Below, one piece after another: positions 25,145 to 33,955 of a stretch of 38,936 bases of DNA. This DNA is from Deltaproteobacteria bacterium. Lineage in GTDB: Bacteria > Myxococcota_A > Polyangia > HGW-17. The number at the start of each line of letters is the position of its first letter. Position 1 is the first letter of the stretch. The notes beneath the pieces are model-generated. The model searched no databases. It saw only the letters and a program-made list of their open reading frames with translations, and had not been told where the DNA came from. The DNA lies in assembly GCA_027858615.1 (NCBI GenBank), contig JAQICJ010000123.1:1-38936 (forward strand), read 5' to 3'. The position numbers were made by a program, and so were the translations under genes.

Positions 25145-26614
25145 ATGATGTTCAATATAATAGTCACTGGAGAACCAGCCAGCGGCAAAACCACACTCTT
25201 GAGCAACATCGCCAAAAAGTACGAACATCTGCAGCCGGCGGGAGTTCTTTCTCCTGCTACTTCTCGTCCTTTAGGCTGCGGCAAACCTGCTCAGAATTAT
25301 TACCTGAAAATTATCGGGCAGCAGAAAAAATGGGATTGGGCCAAGCGAAATAAACAGCATCAATTTGAATTTTTTCATGAAAACATGAAGCAAGTAATAA
25401 ACAGGGTTGAAAAATCTCTGCATAAACAACCGGCCAGTTTATTGATTCTCGATGAAATCGGCCTGCTTGAGCTTCATCTTAGCGTCCTTTCCTCACAGCA
25501 TAAAAAAACAGATAATTTTTTCACAGGAATTCGGGTTCTCTCTGTCAAAAAAGCCTTTCTCAACAAAATTATCAGCAAATTCAAGCTGGATAACAACCTG
25601 ATAATTGATTTGGACAAAATAACTCTCGAGGAAGCTGAAGAAAAAACGAAGAAATTTATTGGTAAACTGGAAAATCGCAAAATTGGAACCTATGCAGGAT
25701 TTGCCGGTATTACCGAAGTGGGACTGGGCTCCATGCTCCATCTGTGGAAAATTCCCCTCAAGGGTCACTTTCTTGCCAGTCTCCAAAACATACTTTTGAT
25801 AATTTTCGGTCAGCAAACCAAGGGCAAAGGGCTTTTTAAAATTGCTTTTTTGACAGCGGTGCTCAAAATATTTTCTCCCATGCACAGTCCTTTCAAACCC
25901 ATGTTTTATATCTGGGCTCAAGGCAGTGTTTTTGCTGCAATAACTGTGTTTACAGGCTGGAACCTGCCCGGGGTTATTCTTGCTTCAATCTTCATGAGCT
26001 GGACTGTTCTGGTCTTTTCTCTGCTTTTTGATTATCTGATTTTCGGCATTTCCTTTTTTCAGGCCATGATCAATGGAGTAAATTCTCTTTTAACCTGGCT
26101 CAACCTCGAGCAGACAAATATTTTTTCCTTGTTGCTGACTGTATTCTTGTTTAAAGCTGTCCTGGCAGCAACGCTGTCCTTTCTATCCTGGAATGGATTG
26201 TTCAACAACTTTATTCACAAAATGATCCGACATTTCAAAAAGTTGATTCCTCAACGCCCTCAAAAAAAATCTGAAAAAAACTCCCTCGGTTCCAGTGCCT
26301 TTTCAGCTTTCAAAGATCTTTTCCGGTTCAGGTATTTAAGTTTCCTGCTCCTGTCTTTCTTTCTAATCATTTTCCTTACTGATATCACTCGCAATGCCTG
26401 GTTTATTCTGGTGATCAGAGCATTGAGCATCTCCTGGCTCAGTTTTTTGATTATCAGGAGAATCAACGTGGTAAAACTTGTCAACTGGCTGGATAAAAAG
26501 GGAAAATTCCAACTGGATTCTACCTTGGATCACGCTATTGATTCCATGTGGGAAAATAATTCTGTCTCCAAACACTCTCCCGGAGAAAAAATCAATCCGA
26601 AAAAAAGCTCCTGA
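25145..26614 (+). CDS. THEP1/DUF2478-like NTPase fused to a polytopic membrane domain
   Basis: The 489-residue protein starts with an NTPase domain: Walker A GEPASGKT (residues 9-16) and Walker B ILDEIGLLEL (101-110), the DEIG style of the THEP1/DUF2478 family. About residues 185-390 are hydrophobic, with several membrane helices and motifs such as GFAGITEVGLGSMLHLWKI, FKIAFLTAVLKIFSPMHSPFKPMF and WNLPGVILASIFMSW, which recall integral S-type components of energy-coupling-factor transporters. Two more helices occur near residues 395-435. Fusion of nucleotidase and membrane parts suggests a transporter or its regulator. Location in the ModE/TonB locus suggests the inner-membrane step. AAGG precedes the start. 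The 3' end overlaps miaA by 23 bp. Confidence 0.6.
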   Translation: MMFNIIVTGEPASGKTTLLSNIAKKYEHLQPAGVLSPATSRPLGCGKPAQNYYLKIIGQQKKWDWAKRNKQHQFEFFHENMKQVINRVEKSLHKQPASLLILDEIGLLELHLSVLSSQHKKTDNFFTGIRVLSVKKAFLNKIISKFKLDNNLIIDLDKITLEEAEEKTKKFIGKLENRKIGTYAGFAGITEVGLGSMLHLWKIPLKGHFLASLQNILLIIFGQQTKGKGLFKIAFLTAVLKIFSPMHSPFKPMFYIWAQGSVFAAITVFTGWNLPGVILASIFMSWTVLVFSLLFDYLIFGISFFQAMINGVNSLLTWLNLEQTNIFSLLLTVFLFKAVLAATLSFLSWNGLFNNFIHKMIRHFKKLIPQRPQKKSEKNSLGSSAFSAFKDLFRFRYLSFLLLSFFLIIFLTDITRNAWFILVIRALSISWLSFLIIRRINVVKLVNWLDKKGKFQLDSTLDHAIDSMWENNSVSKHSPGEKINPKKSS

Positions 26615-27509
26615 TCTCTTCCACAGGCAAATCTTCGGGCCGGGACAGATGATTTGGTTTCTTGCGAAACCAGGTTCGCTGCTGTTTTACATAACGCAAA
26701 TGGGATTTGATTATGGCGGCTTTCAGTTCTTTTTTATTCAGATCTCCCTGCAAAAAAGAAACTACTTCTTTATATCCTTTGGTCTGTAGAGATCTCAATT
26801 TCGGAGAATAACCTCGAGCCAGCAAATCCTCCACTTCTTCCACAAATCCCTGATCCAACATTTGTTCAACCCTTTTTACAATTCTTTCTTTCAATATTTC
26901 TGCCGGTGGATCCAGAACATAGATTTCATATTCCCTGAAAGACGGCTGCTTTTGATGCTGCTTGTGATGAACGGAAAGAGGAATACCAGTAAGTTCAAAC
27001 ACTTCTATTGCTCTGATTAATCTTAGTTGATCATTGGGATGGATTTTTTCAGCCTTTTCAGGATCGATTTTCAGCAGATATTCATGTAAGGAACCTGGGG
27101 TCTTGCTCTCTTGTTCCCGCAGGTGTTTTCTCAATTTCAGATCAGCCGAGGGACCTTTAAATAACCCGGAGAGCAAAGCCCTGATATAAAGTCCGGTTCC
27201 TCCACAGACAATTACTTTTTTTTGCCTCTCTTCAATATCTAAAATAACTTTTCTTCCCAAATCCGCATATTTTCCACCGGAAAAATATTGATCGGGAGCA
27301 ACTACATCGATCAGATGATGAACAGCTTTGCTCTGTTCTTTGGCGGTGGGTTTGGCTGAACCTATATCCAGATATTTATACACCTGCACCGAATCGGCAC
27401 TGATTATTTCTCCGTCAAGTATCCGGGCCAATTTAATGGCGGCACCTGTTTTGCCAGCAGCTGTGGGACCTGCAATTACAATAACTTTTGGGGACTTTTG
27501 CTTATTCAT
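26592..27509 (-). CDS. miaA: tRNA dimethylallyltransferase
   Basis: The protein has about 305 residues from the ATG at 27509; an in-frame TTG at 27518 overlaps the previous stop and is the alternative. The P-loop GPTAAGKT is followed by the family motifs ISADSVQVYKYLDIGSAKP, HHLIDVVAPDQYFSGGKYA, VCGGTGLYIRALLSG and NDQLRLIRAIEVFELTG. The enzyme transfers a dimethylallyl group to A37 of tRNAs reading UNN codons. It lies directly after the GGDEF gene, 5 bp away, and its 3' end overlaps the convergent NTPase-membrane gene by 23 bp, so antisense interference between the two transcripts is possible. Confidence 0.96.
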   Translation of the reverse strand: MNKQKSPKVIVIAGPTAAGKTGAAIKLARILDGEIISADSVQVYKYLDIGSAKPTAKEQSKAVHHLIDVVAPDQYFSGGKYADLGRKVILDIEERQKKVIVCGGTGLYIRALLSGLFKGPSADLKLRKHLREQESKTPGSLHEYLLKIDPEKAEKIHPNDQLRLIRAIEVFELTGIPLSVHHKQHQKQPSFREYEIYVLDPPAEILKERIVKRVEQMLDQGFVEEVEDLLARGYSPKLRSLQTKGYKEVVSFLQGDLNKKELKAAIIKSHLRYVKQQRTWFRKKPNHLSRPEDLPVEEIRSFFSD

Positions 27510-27514
27510 GGGAC

Positions 27515-28618
27515 TCAATTGGTGATGACTCTGTTTCTACCTGAATTTTTTGCTTTATAGAGAGCTTTGTCGGCTATCTGCAATAATTTATCACATTCGC
27601 CGGAATCTTCGGGAAAGGTGGATATCCCGATGGACACGCTCAAAAAACCAAGGGGCTGACTTTGAGCTCCGGTAACAGGCAATTTGGTTATTCCTTCCCT
27701 GATTCTTTCACCTCTGATTTTTGCTCCAACTTTATTTGTTTCAGGCAAAATAAGCACAAATTCCTCACCTCCGTAGCGTCCGATAATATCTGATTTACGG
27801 GAAGGAGGAACCTTTTCGGAACCATTGATCAGAAAATTGGATACAGTTGCCAGAACTTCATCGCCAATATCATGTCCGTGGTTGTCATTGAAGGTTTTGA
27901 AATGGTCAATATCGCAAAACAAAATTGAAAGTTGGGATTTATAACGGACAGCACGAGCCAATTCTTCCTTGAGACGGGTTTTAATATTTTTGTGATTATA
28001 AAGACCAGTGAGAGAATCACGGGTAGCTTCTTTTTTGAGCTTTTTATTGGCCTCTTCGAGCTTCCTTACAGTTTTGAGTAATTCATAACTTCTTTCATTA
28101 AGGGATTGGCGCAAAAGTTCCTTGTGTTTTTTCAACTCTTGATTGGCTTCTTTCAAGGATGAGTTGGAATATTTAAGTTCCAGAACCAGCAGTTCATTTT
28201 TCTTTTCCAGATAATAAATCTTTTCCATCTGCTGGAAAACATTGGCCATTTCCTGAATATCCCAAGGTTTTTTGATGAAATAGTTTATATGCCCCTTATT
28301 GACAGCTTTCAAAGCTATCTGAACTTCGTCCCTGCCGGTCATCAGGATGCGACCGGACCTAGGTGTGATTTCTATGGCCTTTTCGAAAAATTCAATCCCA
28401 TTCATTCCACCTGGCATGAACATATCTACCAGAAGAATATCAACAGCAAGTCCACTTTGGAGTATCTGCAGCCCCTCTTCCCCTGATTTGGCTTCATGGA
28501 TTTTATATTTATCGTAAAAGGCTCTTTTGATGGAAGATCTTATGTGTTTTTCATCATCAACAACCAACAGATGCTTTTCTTTGTTATCTTGTTGTTTTTT
28601 AGAATAAATATCATCCAT
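27515..28618 (-). CDS. Response regulator with REC and GGDEF domains (diguanylate cyclase)
   Basis: The 367-residue protein has an N-terminal receiver domain with acidic pocket D21-D22, phosphoacceptor D65 (ILLVDMFMPG) and a conserved KPWD. A coiled coil (about 135-198) links it to a GGDEF domain starting at DSLTGLYNHK. The active-site loop is intact (GGEEF, 283-287), and the product-inhibition site RxxD is present at 274-277 at the usual five-residue spacing. It should make cyclic di-GMP in response to phosphorylation by an unlinked histidine kinase. A TTCAAC/GTTGAA dyad covers the region before the start. It is followed by miaA, probably co-transcribed. Confidence 0.93.
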   Translation of the reverse strand: MDDIYSKKQQDNKEKHLLVVDDEKHIRSSIKRAFYDKYKIHEAKSGEEGLQILQSGLAVDILLVDMFMPGGMNGIEFFEKAIEITPRSGRILMTGRDEVQIALKAVNKGHINYFIKKPWDIQEMANVFQQMEKIYYLEKKNELLVLELKYSNSSLKEANQELKKHKELLRQSLNERSYELLKTVRKLEEANKKLKKEATRDSLTGLYNHKNIKTRLKEELARAVRYKSQLSILFCDIDHFKTFNDNHGHDIGDEVLATVSNFLINGSEKVPPSRKSDIIGRYGGEEFVLILPETNKVGAKIRGERIREGITKLPVTGAQSQPLGFLSVSIGISTFPEDSGECDKLLQIADKALYKAKNSGRNRVITN

Positions 28619-28620
28619 AA

Positions 28621-28637
28621 TTCAACCTGCAGTTGAA
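28621..28637. promoter_or_regulatory. Dyad overlapping the ribosome-binding site of the GGDEF gene
   Basis: TTCAAC (28621-28626) and GTTGAA (28632-28637) pair around CTGCA. The only Shine-Dalgarno-like bases (AGG on the minus strand) lie within it, so the hairpin or a bound protein could limit translation. The stretch from here to 29000 otherwise holds only dyads and low-complexity sequence and no supported gene. Confidence 0.35.
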
Positions 28638-28894
28638 AAATTAATAAAAGAACCAACCAGTCATTTTTAGTTGGAAAAAATAAGCAACAATGGAATAAAA
28701 CTAAAGTTTCAAATATATATGATAATATGATAAATCGGTAAAATTCAAGAAATATTTAGTTTTTCTTCCAATTCAAAATTTTTGATAGATTCTTGCAAAT
28801 TTTCATAACCTGCAGTATTTTTTGGTTGCTCCAGAAGGGAGATAGTTCCGTCCGGAGACTGATTTATTAATTTGTATGTCTGTATGTCTGTTTC

Positions 28895-28910
28895 AATACA
28901 GGTCTGTATT
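28895..28910. promoter_or_regulatory. Operator-like dyad upstream of the aminopeptidase
   Basis: Arms AATACAG (28895-28901) and CTGTATT (28904-28910) are perfect complements separated by GT. Two TGTATGTC units precede it (28873-28888), giving further CTGTAT-type half-sites on the same face. Function is unknown. It sits about 90 bp before the aminopeptidase start. Confidence 0.35.
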
Positions 28911-29000
28911 TGTTTCCATCCCCAAATTCAGCCAAAGATCTGCCCTTTAAAGATTAGGGTAAAATCAGCAACTGCAGGATGGAAAATGAAAGGTTATAAA

Positions 29001-30116
29001 ATGGATCAAAGGATTAACACACTTGCAAAAAATCTGATTAATTATTCAACCAGAATTCAAAAAGGTGAAAAGATACTTATTGAAATTACAGGAGAAAGTG
29101 CAAAAAAACTGGGAAGAGCCTGTATCAAAGAAACACGAAAAGCGGGCGGGATTCCCTTTGTTACTCTGAAGGACAGTTCGGTGATGCGGGAACTTTTGTT
29201 TGGAGCCACTACCGAACAAATTGGAAAAACCGCTGAATTTGAAATGCAGCGCATGAAGGAAATGGATGCTTACATAGCAATTCGCGGTAGTGAAAACGCA
29301 ACTGAACTGTCAGATGTTCCCAGTGAAAAAATGGCAATCTACATGGACAAATGGTTTCATCCTGTTCATGCCCGCCAGCGGGTCAATAATACCAAGTGGG
29401 TTGTCCTCAGATATCCCAATCGCTCCATGGCTCAACTTTCCAACTCTTCCCTGGAAGCCTTTGAAAATTTCTACTTTGATGTCTGTTGTCTTGATTACTC
29501 GAAAATGTCAAAAAAAATGGATTCCCTGGTTAAATTGATGGAGAAAACCGACAAAGTCAGACTGGTGGGAAAAGGAACTGATCTCACCCTGTCAATCAAA
29601 GGAATTCCGGCCATAAAATGTGCTGGATTGCGCAATATACCCGATGGTGAGGTATATACCGCTCCGGTCAAAAATTCCATTAACGGCAAAATCACCTATA
29701 ACGCTCCGGCTGTATATCAGGGATTTACTTACGAGAATATAAGTTTCGAATTCAAAGATGGTAAGATTGTCAGAGCCACCGCCAACGATACCGAGAAAAT
29801 CAACCAGGTACTGGACACAGATGAAGGAGCCCGTTATATCGGTGAATTTGCCATTGGCCTTAATCCTTATATTACCAAGCCCATGAAAGATATCCTTTTT
29901 GATGAAAAAATCATGGGAAGCATTCACTTGACCCCGGGACAATCCTATGATCAAGCTCCTAATGGCAACAACTCAGCCATTCATTGGGATCTGGTTCATA
30001 TTCAGACTCCTGAATATGGCGGAGGAGAAATATATTTTGATGATGTTCTTATCCGCAAGGATGGCAGTTTTGTAATTGATGAACTTAAAGATCTTAATCC
30101 CGAAAATCTTAAATAG
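29001..30116 (+). CDS. M29-type (AmpS/PepS) metallo-aminopeptidase
   Basis: The ATG at 29001 is chosen: AAAGG sits 7 nt before it and the resulting 371 residues match the family length. An ATG at 28986 is the alternative. Typical features are RIQKGEKILIE at the N terminus, IPDGEVYTAPV (metal-binding Glu), ARYIGEFAIGLNPYI (second Glu) and NNSAIHWDLVHI (His). M29 enzymes are cobalt- or zinc-dependent broad-specificity aminopeptidases acting in the cytoplasm. The TAG stop (30114-30116) is the first triplet of a 166-bp repeat. Confidence 0.9.
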   Translation: MDQRINTLAKNLINYSTRIQKGEKILIEITGESAKKLGRACIKETRKAGGIPFVTLKDSSVMRELLFGATTEQIGKTAEFEMQRMKEMDAYIAIRGSENATELSDVPSEKMAIYMDKWFHPVHARQRVNNTKWVVLRYPNRSMAQLSNSSLEAFENFYFDVCCLDYSKMSKKMDSLVKLMEKTDKVRLVGKGTDLTLSIKGIPAIKCAGLRNIPDGEVYTAPVKNSINGKITYNAPAVYQGFTYENISFEFKDGKIVRATANDTEKINQVLDTDEGARYIGEFAIGLNPYITKPMKDILFDEKIMGSIHLTPGQSYDQAPNGNNSAIHWDLVHIQTPEYGGGEIYFDDVLIRKDGSFVIDELKDLNPENLK

Positions 30117-30279
30117 TTCCCATCCCAGAATGGGGGTTATTGACTGGGGAAGAAATTGGATTGAGATGCAAGGAATAACTTCGCAGACATAGTTGATACT
30201 ATTTCAAGAAGTTACGACAAAGCAGATAAATTCAATTTCCGTTTCCAGACGATGACCTTCCTTTTTGGGATGGGAACTA
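30114..30279 (-). repeat. 166-bp dispersed element, copy 5 (supplies both convergent stop codons)
   Basis: Perfect 13-bp ends with AA on both sides. The first three bases are the aminopeptidase stop and the last three are the TetR-family gene's stop on the other strand. Removing the element plus one AA leaves overlapping stops (TAG for the first gene, TAA for the second) at the same codons, so the original proteins would be unchanged. Confidence 0.95.
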
Positions 30280-30870
30280 AATAGCTTCCGTTTTTCTGAA
30301 AAGTTTTTCAATATCATTCCAAAAAACATCAATATCCACCTGATAATTTTCTATAAATGAGTCATGGAAAGAAGCAAGGGAGAAAATACTGCTTAAAATC
30401 AAAATGAAAACGGAACTTGTTCTTGTTGTTTCTTGCAAAATATTTTTGGCTCTTGCTTCTTCCAGACAATCCCAGACAAAATCCATGGATTTTTTCCTGG
30501 TGTTTTCAAGAATCAAAGCAGCTTCTTCTCCTGATGCCATTTTTAACTGTTCCGACTGGAGCAAAGTCATTATTTCCTGATTGGAACGAGCAAATTTTAG
30601 CCGTTGTTTGAAGAAAGAACCCAGTCTAACCAGTGGATCTTTTTCATCAGGGGGAAAATCAGTCATTATCATTTTTTGAATCTTTTCCACACTTTTTTTC
30701 AATATTGAATTTTTTGAAGAAAAGTGCCTGAAGATGGCTCCTTCGGAAACACCAACATCTTTAGCCAGTTTGCGAATTGTAAAACTGTCGATCCCTTTCC
30801 TGGAGATGAGCTTGATGGTGGAATTAATGATTTGTTCCTGTCTTTTTTGTTTGGATAAACGCTGTTTCAT
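30277..30870 (-). CDS. TetR-family regulator of the adjacent efflux operon
   Basis: The 197-residue protein begins with a TetR-type helix-turn-helix: INSTIKLISRKGIDSFTIRKLAKDVGVSEGAIFRHFSSKNSIL. The C-terminal ligand domain is all-helical and shows no distinctive motif. It is the last gene of the MFP-RND-TetR operon, starting 1 bp after the RND stop. Such regulators normally repress their own pump operon until a substrate binds; a matching palindrome lies before the first gene (35101-35116). Its TAG stop is provided by a 166-bp repeat. Confidence 0.9.
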   Translation of the reverse strand: MKQRLSKQKRQEQIINSTIKLISRKGIDSFTIRKLAKDVGVSEGAIFRHFSSKNSILKKSVEKIQKMIMTDFPPDEKDPLVRLGSFFKQRLKFARSNQEIMTLLQSEQLKMASGEEAALILENTRKKSMDFVWDCLEEARAKNILQETTRTSSVFILILSSIFSLASFHDSFIENYQVDIDVFWNDIEKLFRKTEAI

Positions 30871-30871
30871 T

Positions 30872-33800
30872 TTATCTCCCAGGTTGTCTTTTTGTAAATG
30901 AATCCAATAAACTGTAGAAAACGGGGATTATAACCATAGTCAACAAAGTTGCAGCTGTCATGCCCCCAATGACGGCAACAGCCAGAGGAGCAAATCTTTC
31001 AGATCCCAGAGCCCACTCTCCTGCTAGAGGAATCATGCCGACAACAGTGGAGAGGGAAGTCATCATGATTGGCCTGAATCTTACAGAAACCGATGACATT
31101 AAAGCTTCTTCCAGTTCTTTGCTTTCATCAAGTTGACGATTGATAAATTCCAACAAGATTATAGCATTATTAACAACAATTCCAGCCAGTAAAATCAAGC
31201 CGATCAACACAGGCATGGAAACCGCCTTGTCAGCTATAAACAGGCCAAAGCCAACTCCGCTTACACTGAGAACTATTGAAATCATAATCGTAAAAGGATG
31301 AACAAAGGATTTCAACTGGGAAAGCAGAACCAGATATACAAGAATAATTGAAATCAACAGAGCTCCCCCCAATTCCGTTCTTGCTTCCTGCATATCTTTA
31401 TTTTCCCCTGCCAATTCCAGTTGATAATCAGTGGGAGTATCTATTTTACTGAGAACTTTTTCTACATCTGCTGTAACGAAACTTGCTGCCCGATTTGCAG
31501 TAAATGCTGTGATTTCCAAAGTATAGACCTGATCTTCCCTGGTAATAACAGGCAAGGATTTCCTTTCCTCAAGCTGTACCAGATATCTTAGAGGAATAGT
31601 ACCCGAATTTTGGGGTAAAGTTACTGGATAGGAAAGTTGTTCGTCCAGATCCAGGGGATAATTTCTTTTGTACCTGACTCTCACAGGCAAAGAATCCTTG
31701 TTCTCGCGATAATATTTTCCGGCAAAGATACCTGAAGCTCCAATCTGCATCTGCCTGGCAATTTCAACAGGAGTAATTCCACTTTGATTTGCTCTGTTTC
31801 TGTCTACACTGGCGATAATCTGTTTTTTATCGAATTCCCAGTTCCTCACAGGTTTCACTACCCCTTCTACCTTGCTTATGTTTGCAAGAACCAGATCACC
31901 CAGTTTATTCAGAACTTGAGAGTCTTTACCTTTGAGGAGAATAATAATGGGAGCGGAAGTTGTAGCTCTGGCCGTATTCCCAACATCTCTCACCGTAAAA
32001 ACTTTGATATTGGGAATTTTTGCAATTTTTTTCCTTAATCTCGATTGAATTTTCCACATCGACTCTTCTCTGGCGGTTCGATCGGTAAGGGTTACAGAGA
32101 TTTGACCCTGCACCGGTCCCTGGGCTCCCGTTGTAGAAGAGGCTTTCATGCCTTCTTCAAATCCTGCCTGACCTTGAGTTTTAACAACTTCCTTTTCTTT
32201 TTGCACCAGCGTTTCCACTTCTTCTACAATTCGCCTTGTCTCATCCAATGAAGTTCCTGATGGAGTTTCCAAACTTATCATAAAACTACCGCTGTCCATC
32301 TTGGGCATGGTTTCCATCCCCTGATTTCTGATCATTCTTATTCCTGCAAAAAGGAGGGCAAAAGCTATCAGCAGGGTTAATATTCTTTGTTTTAAAGCAT
32401 ATTTCAATAAAAATTGATAAAATTTCCTGATTAAATCCATAAAATATTGAAATGGATAAATGATTTTCTGAAGAAATTTATCAAGTTTGCTTTCACCAAG
32501 TGAATAATAAGCCAGTACCGGAATCAAGATCAGTGAAACAACCACGGAACTTGAAAAAGCAAAGAGCAGAGTTTTGGAAAGAGGAGCAAAGGTTTTGCCT
32601 GTGAAACCTTTGGTAAAAAGGATGGGAATCAAAACCACGATGGTAGTTAAAGCTCCTGCTATAATCGGAATATAAACACTGTCTGTTCCTTGAATTATTG
32701 CGTCTTTTTTATCCATTCCTTCCTGATAGAGCCGGGAAATATTTTCCAGAACAACTACAGCCGCATCAACCACCATACCTACGGCAAGAATTACGGCAGT
32801 CAAAGTTACCATATTGAATTCAGTCCCGCTAATCTGCATCAAGACAAAGGTAAGCCCGAAGGACAGAGGCATGGAAACAACAGCTATCAAGGATAATTTT
32901 AGTTTGCCAATAAAAAGAAAAATTATCAAAGAAGCAAAAAGCAATGCCTGCCAGATATTGGTTAGCAGGTTTCCGATTGCTGTTTCAGTGAAGGTGGCGC
33001 TTTCTTCTCCAACAGCAAAAGAATACCCCTCATATTCCTTTTCCATTGTTTTCAACTTTTCCCTGATCTCTTTTACTATTTTTACAGTATTGGCATCTTT
33101 GCTCTTATAAACCTGTATACCGATGTATCTTTTCCCATTAATGGAAAAAGTGGAATCATCTTCAAGGGAACCAAGCTTAACCTCGGCTATGTCTCCCAAT
33201 TCAACCCTGCTTCCATTTGGAAGGGGAACAGGGATTTTTTTGATCGACTCCGGATCTTTCAAACGAGCTTCGATCCTGAAACTGTATTGATTGCCCCGGG
33301 TTCTCAATTGCCCGGCTGGTAATGCCACATTATGCTTCAATAAAACCTGGGTTATAAAATTTATAGATATTCCGAGGGATTCAATTGTTTTCATATCCAC
33401 ATCTATATTGAGACTGGACACATTTCCTCCAAAAACATCCACAGCAGCCACACCTTTTATCTTCTGAAACTCGGTTGAAATTGATTCCTCAGCCAATTCC
33501 CTGGCCTTTTTCATATCCCGATGAGCAATACCCACCGAGGCAATAGGTCTGTCATCGGTGCTGAATTTTAGAATCTGCGGTTCTTTGATGGTTTCAGGCA
33601 ACAAACTTCTAATGTGGGAAAGGGCATTTTGAATATCTATGGCAGCCTGATCCACATCCACTTCATAATTAAATTCAACCGAAACCATTGACATATTATC
33701 CTGAGAAGTGGATTTTATTTTGATTACTCCTTCAACAGAAGCAAATTCTTCTTCCAGGGGACGTGTCAGATTTTCAACTACATCTTCAGTTGAAGCACCC

Positions 33801-33955
33801 GGATAAATGGTAATTACATTGACCAGTGGAGGAGCGGTATCAGGAAACAATTGCATGGGAATGGTATTGTAGGCAATGTATCCAAAAACTGCCGCTCCAA
33901 TAGTCAGAGCCCAAACCGTATATCGATTGGAAAGGAGAAATCTGGTTATACTCAT
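30872..33955 (-). CDS. RND efflux permease (HAE1-type)
   Basis: The 1027-residue protein has the RND plan of two six-helix bundles each with a large periplasmic loop: N-terminal MSITRFLLSNRYTVWAL, GASTEDVVENLTRPLEEEFASVEGV, VTLTAVILAVGMVVDAAVVVLENI in the first bundle and LIGLILLAGIVVNNAIILLEFI in the second. The proton-relay pair of AcrB (DD) appears as D-A here, a variant seen in divergent pumps. It exports drugs, lipids or solvents from the periplasm using proton influx. It overlaps the membrane-fusion gene by 4 bp (ATGA). No TolC-type outer-membrane gene is adjacent. Confidence 0.95.
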   Translation of the reverse strand: MSITRFLLSNRYTVWALTIGAAVFGYIAYNTIPMQLFPDTAPPLVNVITIYPGASTEDVVENLTRPLEEEFASVEGVIKIKSTSQDNMSMVSVEFNYEVDVDQAAIDIQNALSHIRSLLPETIKEPQILKFSTDDRPIASVGIAHRDMKKARELAEESISTEFQKIKGVAAVDVFGGNVSSLNIDVDMKTIESLGISINFITQVLLKHNVALPAGQLRTRGNQYSFRIEARLKDPESIKKIPVPLPNGSRVELGDIAEVKLGSLEDDSTFSINGKRYIGIQVYKSKDANTVKIVKEIREKLKTMEKEYEGYSFAVGEESATFTETAIGNLLTNIWQALLFASLIIFLFIGKLKLSLIAVVSMPLSFGLTFVLMQISGTEFNMVTLTAVILAVGMVVDAAVVVLENISRLYQEGMDKKDAIIQGTDSVYIPIIAGALTTIVVLIPILFTKGFTGKTFAPLSKTLLFAFSSSVVVSLILIPVLAYYSLGESKLDKFLQKIIYPFQYFMDLIRKFYQFLLKYALKQRILTLLIAFALLFAGIRMIRNQGMETMPKMDSGSFMISLETPSGTSLDETRRIVEEVETLVQKEKEVVKTQGQAGFEEGMKASSTTGAQGPVQGQISVTLTDRTAREESMWKIQSRLRKKIAKIPNIKVFTVRDVGNTARATTSAPIIILLKGKDSQVLNKLGDLVLANISKVEGVVKPVRNWEFDKKQIIASVDRNRANQSGITPVEIARQMQIGASGIFAGKYYRENKDSLPVRVRYKRNYPLDLDEQLSYPVTLPQNSGTIPLRYLVQLEERKSLPVITREDQVYTLEITAFTANRAASFVTADVEKVLSKIDTPTDYQLELAGENKDMQEARTELGGALLISIILVYLVLLSQLKSFVHPFTIMISIVLSVSGVGFGLFIADKAVSMPVLIGLILLAGIVVNNAIILLEFINRQLDESKELEEALMSSVSVRFRPIMMTSLSTVVGMIPLAGEWALGSERFAPLAVAVIGGMTAATLLTMVIIPVFYSLLDSFTKRQPGR

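Noticed and set aside
28745-28927. Minus-strand open frame of about 60 codons with protein-like content (SPDGTISLLEQPKNTAGYE)
   Set aside because: It has no usable start codon or ribosome-binding site and includes the CTGTAT repeats; it could be a gene remnant but I cannot support it.
28912-28984. Possible decayed copy of the 166-bp element (GTTTCCATCC ... GGATGGAAA)
   Set aside because: Only about ten bases at each end resemble the family, the TAG/CTA termini are missing and the interior does not match.
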